Shown here: positions 42,803-50,025 of the stretch, in pieces | Layout: every line of letters begins with the position of its first letter | Numbering within the stretch: position 1 is the first letter of the stretch | Assembly (NCBI GenBank): GCA_965198905.1 | Contig: OZ240678.1 | Location: 620,001-684,000, forward strand | DNA from: CAHJWH01 sp965198905 | GTDB taxonomy: Bacteria > Pseudomonadota > Alphaproteobacteria > Caulobacterales > Caulobacteraceae | Direction: 5' to 3' | DNA length: 64,000 bases | The notes under the pieces: model-generated | The model's database searches: none | What the model was told of the DNA's origin: nothing | The model's input: only the letters and a program-made list of their open reading frames with translations | Position numbers and translations under genes: made by a program

Positions 42803-43498
42803 TCATTGCGAGTTGCTCGAGACCTTGCCGTCGGCCTGATCGTCCTTGGCCGAAGAGGTGACGTCGCCGTCCCGATACTTTTTCAGCACCGTAGCTCGCC
42901 TCGGCCCATCCGCCGCCGTCATCACCGCCGGCGCGATCAGGTCGCGCGGGTCGGCGAGTTGGGCGGCGATATTGGCGGTCACCGCGCACCCGAAGTGGCT
43001 GAAGGTGGAGTTGTGGCCGGTAGCCGTCAGGTCCGACCAGCCGCCGCTGCAGTTGGGCCCTTGACTGCTGAAGCGTTCGTAGCTCGCCAGCAAGGGCGCG
43101 CCTGACGCTTGGCGAGCATCGTACCCCGCCATCTGCACGCGCTCTTGCGGCACGCCCAGCTTGGTCAGATAGGCGGCTGTCTGGGTCTGCATGCGCCGGC
43201 CCGTCGCCGCATCGCCAATGGCGAGGGGCGCGCGCACGCTCACTGTCCCGCCGCCGTCGTCTCGCCAGCGGCTGACGAATTGACCGAGCGCCGCCATCTG
43301 GGCGGTCGACAGGCCGCTGGCGTGGAGGCCGAGCGCGATCTGCTCCGGGTGGCTTGTCACCGCGATGCCGTAGTGTTCGGTCGGCGTCAGCGACAGATTC
43401 TGCGGGTTGGTGTCCGCCGCGCATCCTGACAGCGCCAACCCGGCCGCCAGGGCCGCCCACAGCGCTCCATCGCGCATCATCGCCTTATTGAACGACAT
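42803..43498 (-). CDS. cpaD: Tad pilus lipoprotein CpaD (231 aa)
   Basis: CpaD is a periplasmic lipoprotein needed for the CpaC secretin. The lipobox LALSGC puts the lipidated Cys at residue 26. The family sequence PTEHYGIAVTSHPEQIALGL and the OmpA-like fold region (QTAAYLTKLGVPQERVQMAGYDARQ) follow, then FGCAVTANIAAQLADPRDL, the most conserved part. Its first 14 bases overlap the cpaC end. Confidence 0.92.
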   Translation of the reverse strand: MSFNKAMMRDGALWAALAAGLALSGCAADTNPQNLSLTPTEHYGIAVTSHPEQIALGLHASGLSTAQMAALGQFVSRWRDDGGGTVSVRAPLAIGDAATGRRMQTQTAAYLTKLGVPQERVQMAGYDARQASGAPLLASYERFSSQGPNCSGGWSDLTATGHNSTFSHFGCAVTANIAAQLADPRDLIAPAVMTAADGPRRATVLKKYRDGDVTSSAKDDQADGKVSSNSQ

Positions 43499-45059
43499 AG
43501 CCGAACGGTCCCTGATAGCTCTTGCCGGGCAGCGGCACGGCGGGGCGGTCGAAGCCCTGGTTCAACTTGCCGAGGAGATAGGAGGAGCCGTCGTCGGCGA
43601 TCTGCAGGCCATCGGCGGGGGTCTGGATCATGTCGGGCCGGGTGGGCTTGACGATGTAGGGCGTTACGATGATGACCAGTTCAGTCTCGCCTTGCTGGTA
43701 ATCGCGCGAACGGAACAGCGCGCCAAGAACTGGAAGCTGATTCAACCCAGGCAAACCCGAGATCGCCTGCTTGTTGGTCGACTCAAGCAACCCCGCGATC
43801 ATCATGGCGCCGCCAGACGGCAGCTCGACCACCGTCTCGGCTCTTCGCACGTTCAAGCCCGGCACCGACAAGGAGACGCCGGCGCTTGTAGAACCCGTGG
43901 TCGTCGTCGTTGTGCCGCTATTCAGCGTCAAGGCGCCGACGTTGGTCAATTCCGAGTATTCGGTGGACAGCTTCAGGGAGATGCGACCGCTGGAAAGCAC
44001 CACAGGGGTGAAGCCCAGGCCCACGCCAAACTGCTTGAACTCCACCGTTACGCGGCCGTTGTTGTCTTCGGAGACGGGCACGGGGAACTCCCCGCCCGCG
44101 AGGAACTTGGCGCTTTCGCCAGAGACCGCCGTCAGATTGGGTTCGGCCAGGGTGCGCACCAAGCTCGTCTGTTCAAAAGCCTGCAGTACGCCGTCTGCAT
44201 TGCCTTGATAGTACCCGGTCTTGCCGTATTGATCGAAGTGGTTGTTGGCGCTGGCGGTCAGACCGCCCAGCGCCGAGCCGTTGACCCCGTAAATCGCCTG
44301 GGTGGCGAGGCTGAAAGTATTATTGTTGCCGATCTGTGCCAGCATCGCTTGCAGGCTCACGCCGAGTTGCTTGATGACCTCCCGATTCACCTCGACGATG
44401 CGGACCTTGAGCATGACCTGCTCGGGCCCGGCGACCGAGATCATGTTGATCACCTGCTCGGGCTTTTCAACAAAGCTTAAGGCGATCCGCATGGCCTTGT
44501 CGGCGTCGCCGGCGTTCGGCGCCTCGCCGCTGAGGATGATGTGGTCGTTCACCGCCTCCACATGGATGGAGGAGCCCGGCAGGATGTGGTTCAACGTCTC
44601 GGCGACCGCGCCGGTGTCGCCGTCCACCCGCACGTTCAGGTGCAAGATCTGGCGGCCCATGCCGTCCACGAACGTGGCGTCGGTGACGCCGGCCGCTTGG
44701 CCGAGCACATAGATGCGGCGGGGCGTGGAGAGCACCACATCGGCGACCTTGGGGTTGGAGACCAGCACGTCGCGGGCGTCCACCGGCAGTTCGATCACCG
44801 CCGACTTGCCCTTGGGCAGCGAGAGGTTGCGACTTGCGCCGCCCTGCCCCGCGAGGCTCACATTCACCGTCTGGCCGCCCGGGCCGCCGGAAAGGTTGGG
44901 CCAGGCGCGGGGGGCTTGTGCCCGAGCGTGCCCTGCACCGGCGAGCAGCATGGCGGAGACCATCGCGACCCCGCTCATGTGCGCCAGCGCGGTGCGCAGG
45001 GGCGCCGACCCGAAGCCGCCGGACCTGAGTGGAAACTGGGATTTGGGCGAAGGCGTCAT
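43485..45059 (-). CDS. cpaC: Tad pilus outer-membrane secretin CpaC/RcpA (524 aa)
   Basis: The outer-membrane pore of the Tad system. A signal sequence (HMSGVAMVSAMLLAGAGHARA) precedes a pilus-formation N-domain (LPKGKSAVIELPVDARDVLVSNPKVADVVL), a BON-like part (HIILSGEAPNAGDADKA), and the secretin domain with VRTLAEPNLTAVSGESAKFLAGGEFPVPV and GGAMMIAGLLES near the C-terminus. The start overlaps the cpaB stop (ATGA). Confidence 0.95.
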   Translation of the reverse strand: MTPSPKSQFPLRSGGFGSAPLRTALAHMSGVAMVSAMLLAGAGHARAQAPRAWPNLSGGPGGQTVNVSLAGQGGASRNLSLPKGKSAVIELPVDARDVLVSNPKVADVVLSTPRRIYVLGQAAGVTDATFVDGMGRQILHLNVRVDGDTGAVAETLNHILPGSSIHVEAVNDHIILSGEAPNAGDADKAMRIALSFVEKPEQVINMISVAGPEQVMLKVRIVEVNREVIKQLGVSLQAMLAQIGNNNTFSLATQAIYGVNGSALGGLTASANNHFDQYGKTGYYQGNADGVLQAFEQTSLVRTLAEPNLTAVSGESAKFLAGGEFPVPVSEDNNGRVTVEFKQFGVGLGFTPVVLSSGRISLKLSTEYSELTNVGALTLNSGTTTTTTGSTSAGVSLSVPGLNVRRAETVVELPSGGAMMIAGLLESTNKQAISGLPGLNQLPVLGALFRSRDYQQGETELVIIVTPYIVKPTRPDMIQTPADGLQIADDGSSYLLGKLNQGFDRPAVPLPGKSYQGPFGYVVQ

Positions 45060-45973
45060 TGGCTTACCATCACCGGCGAGGAAGTGGAGTTGCGGAACAC
45101 GCGGATCGTGCTGCTGGTGTCCTTGCTCACCGCGCCCACCTCGGCCCCGCCCGCACTGTCGGCGTAGGAGCGGAGCGCCAGGGTCAGGGTGCCGGAGGAC
45201 TTGGCGAGCACGAGGTATTCGGCCTGCTTCGGCGTCGCTTCCACCGTGGCCGTCGCGCCGATGGCGGAGGCGGTCTTCTGGGAAGCCATGGTCTGGTCAA
45301 TGGCTAGGACGCGCACGTTCTTCATCACCGTGCTGGTGACGAACCCGTGTGTGGGGCTGGTCGCGGCCACCGCGCCGACGGAGGCGCCGCTATCGACCTG
45401 GCGGGTGAGCAGGACGTCGACATGGTCGCCGGGCAGGATGAAACCGCCCGCAGCGCTTTCGGCCGTCAGCGGCAGCGCCACCGCCCGCATGCCGGGATCC
45501 AGCGTCACGGCCATCACCCCCGACGCACCGGCGCGCACGACCTTGGAGGCGATCAGAGGCTCTTCGGCTGTGATGTGGTCGCGCACGATGGCGCCCAGGA
45601 AGTTCGCACCGCGGCCTTCGGCGGGGTTGGACACCGCGTCGCCCGCCACCGTGGCCAGCTTGCCGGCCGTCTTGCTGAGCTGGCCCTGGTTGACCGCCGC
45701 CGTCTTCACCCCGGCCCCGTCGGTGGTGTAGGCCACGTTGACCGCATCGGCCGGCCACGCCTGCCACCCCATGTCGTCGGCCTGGATCACGTGGCCGACC
45801 GGCAGATCGTGTTTGGCGACCAGCACGCGCGTGGTGGGCGCGGGGGCTGCGACCTGGACGATGGTGGCGGGCGGCGGCGGCTTGGCGCCGGCCAGACCAT
45901 GCATCAGCACGCCGACGCAGCATATCCCCGCCAGGGAGGCGACGCCGAGGATGGCCATGCGGGCCGTGTTCAT
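45056..45973 (-). CDS. cpaB: Tad pilus assembly protein CpaB/RcpC (305 aa)
   Basis: A periplasmic protein with one N-terminal membrane segment (AILGVASLAGICCVGVLM) and a SAF domain (VLVAKHDLPVGHVIQADDMGWQAWP). The RcpC-type region follows: MRAVALPLTAESAAGGFILPGDHVDVLLTR. It is thought to stabilise the secretin complex and contact the glycan layer. It is translationally coupled to cpaC. Confidence 0.93.
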   Translation of the reverse strand: MNTARMAILGVASLAGICCVGVLMHGLAGAKPPPPATIVQVAAPAPTTRVLVAKHDLPVGHVIQADDMGWQAWPADAVNVAYTTDGAGVKTAAVNQGQLSKTAGKLATVAGDAVSNPAEGRGANFLGAIVRDHITAEEPLIASKVVRAGASGVMAVTLDPGMRAVALPLTAESAAGGFILPGDHVDVLLTRQVDSGASVGAVAATSPTHGFVTSTVMKNVRVLAIDQTMASQKTASAIGATATVEATPKQAEYLVLAKSSGTLTLALRSYADSAGGAEVGAVSKDTSSTIRVFRNSTSSPVMVSQ

Positions 45974-46096
45974 GCCTGGTCTTCCCCGCGGCGAGCGCCG
46001 GTCTGGCGACGCGTCGATCTTGCTGGCTTGTCCGTGAGAGCTTGCCCGAAGCCTAGTTAACGGCGGCCTAAGTCGGCGTCGCTGAAGCGCGTCGGC

Positions 46097-46612
46097 TCAA
46101 AACCCGTGGGCGAAGTGGGCCAGCGGCGACAGGGGAAACGCCGCCAGGGCGCCCGCTGCGATGGCGACGCCATAGGGCACGTCGCCGCCCGGTTCCAGCA
46201 GCCGGCCCACCCATCCCGGGCCCGCCGCGGTCGCCAGGCGCGGCAGTTTGCGCGCGAACAGAAGACTCACCGCCAGTCCCCCACCCGCAAGTGCGGTCCA
46301 GAGCAGGAAGGAGACCATGGCCGTGGGGCCCAGCCACAGCAGACAGGCCGCCATCAGCTTGGCGTCGCCCCCGCCCATCCAGCCGAAGGCGAACAGCGCG
46401 ACACCGACCGCGAGCGCGGCCGCCCCGACCCCGGCGCAGAGGGCGAAGCTCGTCAACGGCAACCCGATGGCGAGCGCCACGGGGACGAAGGCCAGGGCCA
46501 GTCCGGCGCAGAGGCGGTTCGGGATGGTGTAGCTGGTCGCATCGGTGATCGCTGCGGCGATGACGCCGGCAGGAAAAAGCGACAGCATCAGAGTTGGGAT
46601 GAGCGGCGACAT
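46097..46612 (-). CDS. cpaA: Tad prepilin peptidase CpaA (171 aa)
   Basis: A short A24A-type aspartic prepilin peptidase that cleaves Flp pilin and TadE-like pseudopilins. Both catalytic Asp regions are present: AAITDATSYTIPNRL near the N-terminus and the GxGD-like FGWMGGGDAKLMAA. Five to six helices are predicted. The methyltransferase part of PilD is absent, as usual in this group. It stands between pilA and cpaB with gaps of about 120 and 200 bases. Confidence 0.92.
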   Translation of the reverse strand: MSPLIPTLMLSLFPAGVIAAAITDATSYTIPNRLCAGLALAFVPVALAIGLPLTSFALCAGVGAAALAVGVALFAFGWMGGGDAKLMAACLLWLGPTAMVSFLLWTALAGGGLAVSLLFARKLPRLATAAGPGWVGRLLEPGGDVPYGVAIAAGALAAFPLSPLAHFAHGF

Positions 46613-46763
46613 CGCGTGGGCTCCGGATCCAGCGTCGGCCCACCGTGCGTCGTCAGCGTGAAGGAAGCGTTGAACCTCTAACGCTCAGGATAGAGCTTTC
46701 TCAGCCTCGGCCCAAGGGGTCGTCTCGATAGACGGCTCCGACGTCGAGTCCACAAATGAAGAA

Positions 46764-46790
46764 GGCCGCGGCGCATGATGCGCCGCGGCC
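46764..46790 (-). terminator. Terminator hairpin after pilA
   Basis: A perfect 13-bp inverted repeat (GGCCGCGGCGCAT / ATGCGCCGCGGCC) with a single-base centre lies 26 bases after the pilA stop. On the minus strand it is followed by TTCTTCATTTG. It probably sets high pilA mRNA levels against the downstream cpa genes by partial termination. Confidence 0.7.
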
Positions 46791-46816
46791 CCTATCAAGC
46801 AAAGTGTAGAAGCGAC

Positions 46817-46993
46817 TTAGGAAGCCGAGCCGCTGACGTTGCTGGCGATGGTGTTGAAGGTACCACCGATCTTGGTGCCCAGCGTGGTGGCGCCGCCGAT
46901 GATGACGACGGCGATGAGGGCGGCGATGAGGCCGTACTCGATGGCCGTGGCGCCAGACTCGTCCTTCATGAAGCGCGTGACGAACTTCGACAT
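46817..46993 (-). CDS. pilA: Flp/Tad type IVb pilin PilA (58 aa)
   Basis: The major pilin subunit of the Tad pilus. The prepilin site is clear: MSKFVTRFMKDESG, cleaved after Gly14, then ATAIEYGLIAALIAVVIIGG with Glu at mature position 5 and Tyr at 6. The mature protein is only about 44 residues. AGGAGACTACCAA precedes ATG. The upstream extension of the open frame is not pilin-like. It is the first gene of the cpa locus, with its own terminator. Confidence 0.96.
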   Translation of the reverse strand: MSKFVTRFMKDESGATAIEYGLIAALIAVVIIGGATTLGTKIGGTFNTIASNVSGSAS

Positions 46994-47085
46994 TTGGTAG
47001 TCTCCTGTTGTTAGCAAGCGGAAGTGGGTCCCGAGCACTTCCGCCCGCTTGACCCCGAACACATGCTCACAATGCCGCGAGCTCC

Positions 47086-47100
47086 TTAATGTCAGATGAA
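47086..47100. promoter_or_regulatory. Possible CtrA-type site in the pilA/cpaI-like divergent region
   Basis: TTAA-N7-TGAA (47086-47100) matches the CtrA consensus TTAA-N7-TTAA with one mismatch, about 93 bases upstream of the pilA start. pilA is a CtrA target in Caulobacter. A single near-match is weak evidence. The rest of the 285-base divergent region (46994-47278) is AT-richer than its surroundings near 47090-47150 and must hold promoters for both directions. Confidence 0.35.
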
Positions 47101-47278
47101 AACAAGCAAAGAGATGAAAGTTTTTGTGTTTACGTCCGTTTACCATGTTGTCGACCCTGAGAACAACACGACTCATCCAGACGCCTACTTGAACGTGCGC
47201 CCGGCGGCGGCTCGTTCAGCCCTATAGAGAGACTCCCGCGCGAAATCGGCCTTGAGGGTTTGTTGACGGTTTGCCGCC

Positions 47279-47740
47279 ATGTTGGGTCGCATCAGCCAGC
47301 AGGTCCTCATGCGCTCGCTCTATCCCGTCATTCCCCTCGCCCTGGCGCTGCTGGTGGCCGGCGCCGCGCGAGCTGAAAGCCTTTCGGTGGCGCTCAATCA
47401 TGCGTCTCGCCTCAACGTCCAAGGCGCGGCGAGCGTGGTCGTGGGCGACGACAAGATCGCCGACGTGACGGTGGTGGATGGCCATACTGTCTTTGTTGAA
47501 GGGCGCGCCTACGGGACTACCGCCATCGTCGTCAACGACCGCGCCGGCCGCACCCTCTACTCCGGCGACGTGACGGTCGTGCGGCCTTCGTCCGGGGTCG
47601 CCGTGTACCGGGGTCTGGTGCGGTCTGACTTCGCCTGCGCACCGGACTGCACCGCGGTCCAGCAGAACAGCGGCGTCCCGCTGAACGGCGCCATTCCGGC
47701 CGCGGGCGGCTCCACCCTATCCTTCTCGGCGGCTCACTGA
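47279..47740 (+). CDS. Secretin N-domain (pilus-formation) protein, CpaI-like (153 aa)
   Basis: The protein has a signal peptide (LYPVIPLALALLVAGAARA) and one pilus-formation N-terminal domain of the kind found at the start of CpaC: LNHASRLNVQGAASVVVGDDKIADVTVVDGHTVFVEG. It lacks a secretin domain. A second part with two Cys (FACAPDCTAVQQ) follows. In Caulobacter a CpaC-related gene accompanies two pseudopilin genes, as here. It may help assemble or gate the secretin; that is inference. Confidence 0.8.
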   Translation: MLGRISQQVLMRSLYPVIPLALALLVAGAARAESLSVALNHASRLNVQGAASVVVGDDKIADVTVVDGHTVFVEGRAYGTTAIVVNDRAGRTLYSGDVTVVRPSSGVAVYRGLVRSDFACAPDCTAVQQNSGVPLNGAIPAAGGSTLSFSAAH

Positions 47741-47743
47741 GCC

Positions 47744-48379
47744 GTGGCGCCGTTCGCCTCAGTCATGATGGCGCGCGCGGTGCGGCGCATCGCCGGACGC
47801 GCAGGCGCAGGCCTGCGGGATCGACGGGGCGCGACCGCGGTCGAGTTCGCGATGATCGCCACCCCGTTCGTCTTCATGATCTTCGCCATCATCGAGGTCG
47901 CGATCTATTTCATGGTGCAGGTCACGCTGGACAATGCGACCGCTCTGGCGGCGCGCCAGCTTCGCACCGGCCAGATCGTCGCCGACGGCAACAGCGACAC
48001 TACAGGCAAGACCCAATTCATGTCGGCGGTGTGCAGCAACATGTCGTGGCTGCAGGCGCAATGCCAATCCGGCGTCTCAAGCAGCAACGGGATGCAGTAC
48101 CTGGTGGTCGACGTTCGCCAACTCGGAAGCTACAGCAACAGCTCCACAGCGCCGTCGATGACGTCCAACGGCGCCATGAACAATGCGAACTTCTGCTATT
48201 ATTCGGGGGCGGCCGGCAGCGCCGTCGAAATGCGCGCTTTTTACCGCTGGCAACTGCTCACTCCCTTCCTGATGCAAGCCATGCAGACCTTCGCCGGCGG
48301 CGTCACCGAACTTCGCGCCACCGAAGTCTTCCAGGTGGAGCCCAACGGCCAGACCAACCCGTCGTCCACCCAATGCTGA
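47744..48379 (+). CDS. TadE-like pseudopilin (211 aa)
   Basis: A minor pilin-like protein of the TadE family. RRGATAVEFAMIATPFVFMIFAIIEVAIYFMV gives the class motif with Glu five residues after the probable cleavage point and a long hydrophobic helix. The periplasmic part is Ser/Asn/Gln-rich and includes four Cys. The GTG start is three bases after the preceding stop. CpaA probably processes it. Confidence 0.85.
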   Translation: MAPFASVMMARAVRRIAGRAGAGLRDRRGATAVEFAMIATPFVFMIFAIIEVAIYFMVQVTLDNATALAARQLRTGQIVADGNSDTTGKTQFMSAVCSNMSWLQAQCQSGVSSSNGMQYLVVDVRQLGSYSNSSTAPSMTSNGAMNNANFCYYSGAAGSAVEMRAFYRWQLLTPFLMQAMQTFAGGVTELRATEVFQVEPNGQTNPSSTQC

Positions 48380-48993
48380 GCCCGCTTCTGAGACTCAAGC
48401 GTTTCGGCCGCCGAACGGCGCGCGACAGTCAGGGCGTGGCGGCGGTCGAGTTCGCGCTGATCGCACCGATCATGATCCTGCTCTACTTCGGCATGACGGA
48501 GCTGTCGTCGGCGATCATCGCCAGCCGGCACGCCAATCACTCGACGTCGTCGCTGGGCGATCTGGTCGGTCAGTGCTCCAACATCAACGACGCCGATCTC
48601 ACCAACATCTTCGCAGCGGCCTCCGACATCATGGCGCCGCTGCCGATCTCGACCACGATCCTGAACCAGCGGGTCACAAGCGTGGTGGTCACCGACGCCA
48701 ACGGGACCACCAAGGTCCAATGGAGCCGGGTGCCGGCCAATCAGGTGGGCACCCCCGCCTATACCCCCGGACAGAGCGTCACCCTGCCCGCCAACCTGGT
48801 CAGCACCCAAGGCGATAGCGTGGTGATGGCGGAGACGGTCTATAGCTTCTCATTCCCGGTCAACATCTTGAACAACCTGGTCAAGTTCGACGATCTGTCC
48901 TACTTCAAGCCGCGCCGGAGCGCTCAGGTGGTCTATACCGGCGCGACGGCCAACGGCGGCACCAACTCCCAGACCAGCTGTTATTCCAGCTAA
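48373..48993 (+). CDS. TadE/TadG-like pseudopilin (206 aa)
   Basis: The second pseudopilin of the divergent tad operon. SQGVAAVEFALIAPIMILLYFGMTELSSAII carries the pseudopilin motif and helix. The remainder is a small periplasmic domain with beta-strand-rich sequence (QRVTSVVVTDANGTTKVQWSRV) and a terminal Cys near the end. It overlaps the previous gene by seven bases. It lacks the von Willebrand domain of long TadG proteins. Confidence 0.83.
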   Translation: MLSPLLRLKRFGRRTARDSQGVAAVEFALIAPIMILLYFGMTELSSAIIASRHANHSTSSLGDLVGQCSNINDADLTNIFAAASDIMAPLPISTTILNQRVTSVVVTDANGTTKVQWSRVPANQVGTPAYTPGQSVTLPANLVSTQGDSVVMAETVYSFSFPVNILNNLVKFDDLSYFKPRRSAQVVYTGATANGGTNSQTSCYSS

Positions 48994-49006
48994 GCGGTGG
49001 TTGCGA

Positions 49007-49243
49007 TCAGGCGAGGCCCGCTTTGGTGGGCCGCCTGTCGCTTGCCCCTGAGGCCATGCTTGGGAAGACCGGGACATTCGGATAGACGCTGGCCATGGCC
49101 GCCTTGACGGCGGCGGTGAAGGCCGGCCGCATCGGTGAGGCGGCGGTCGCCACCGAGCCTTCGGTGGCGACCTGGACGCTTACCGCAGGATCGTCCTGCC
49201 GCCTTCTGGAACTCGGCCATGATCGCCGTGCGCGGATGTCTTG
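49007..49243 (-). pseudogene. Remnant of an M20-family metallopeptidase (C-terminal part)
   Basis: Two frames on the minus strand together read PRHPRTAIMAEFQKAA and then, after a one-base shift, DDPAVSVQVATEGSVA...SPMRPAFTAAVKAAM...YPNVPVFPSMASGASD. This is the order seen near the C-terminus of M20/M25/M40 peptidases (dimerisation-domain end, then the P-x-M-x-x-G-A-x-D segment). Sequence upstream of PRHP has a stop, and the part after SGASD departs from the family and ends at a stop. The rest of the gene is gone. Confidence 0.65.
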
Positions 49244-49349
49244 GGATTGTTTCACCCTATTCTATCTCGTTGATATGACTGACGAAGGTATGCTCTTATC
49301 TAGAAAGTACGGTCGCGGAAACGGGTATAAAGTTATGGCTTTGATTTTA

Positions 49350-49660
49350 CTTGATTAATGGATCGCGATGCGCCGCCTTGCCGTGCTGGGGGCATATCGC
49401 TCCGAAGATGTAGGCTGACGCCGTTCTCTGGTCATGAGGGGCTGAGGGCCTCACCCCGCGTTTGGACCACCGGCGCGTGATCTTGTTCTTCTGACCGACG
49501 CGGGCCTTGTCTTGCCACCAGATCTCCAGCTTCAGCTCAGGTGCGAGGCTCGCCTTCACCTTCAGAAGGCCTGCATCGAAGCCCCTTTTTTGAACGCCTC
49601 GACAGCGAGCGGGTCCTGAGCCTGATGGCGGAGCCTCGCCGACAGCTTTCGATAGCCCAG
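49350..49660 (-). pseudogene. Remnant of an IS630-family transposase
   Basis: Two minus-strand frames contain GYRKLSARLRHQAQDPLAVEAFKK and, shifted, LKLEIWWQDKARVGQKNKITRRW followed by FGAICPQHGKAAH. This is the sequence of IS630 transposases around the first catalytic Asp (WWQDEARVGQK in intact copies). A frameshift separates the parts, and both the helix-turn-helix end and the catalytic end are missing. No terminal repeats were found. Confidence 0.7.
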
Positions 49661-49667
49661 GACGGAT

Positions 49668-49924
49668 GAGGCTATCGGCGTGCTAGACGTCAGCGGCGCG
49701 GTCGACTCCGAGAAGAAGCAAGATGAATGGCGTGGGTCGGGTTGGGGCGGCGCTTCGGCGCAACCTATGGCCGACAAGCCCCACCCGTAAGGAGGGACGA
49801 CAACATCGAACTCATCGAGGAGCGGCTGGTCGGCAAGCGCGAGGTTAATCGCGGAGGCGTACGAGTGCAATCTTACGTGACGGAAACACCGGTAAATGAG
49901 CAGGTCGACCTGAGCAGGTTTTAA
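49668..49924 (+). pseudogene. Remnant of a DUF2382 (YsnF-type stress) protein
   Basis: The plus strand first reads EAIGVLDVSGAVDSEKKQDEWRGSGW and then, after a frame change near 49790, DNIELIEERLVGKREVNRGGVRVQSYVTETPVNEQVDL. The second part is the repeat unit of DUF2382 (family pattern VEERLxVGKRxVxRGGVRVRS..TETPVxEQV), with one residue missing at VGKR. The first part resembles the linker before it. It ends at a stop where a second repeat would begin. Confidence 0.6.
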
Positions 49925-50025
49925 TATGTCTAAAGCACTTATGAATCATATTCAACGTATACAGCAAAGGTCAAACCGGGTTTAGTGCAGAACATTCAAA
50001 GACTAACGGAGCTAGGTCGCCTCGC

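Noticed and set aside
49244..49349. Short AT-rich open frame between the M20 and IS630 remnants
   Set aside because: No Shine-Dalgarno, no recognisable protein features, and it lies inside decayed sequence; I treat it as non-coding.
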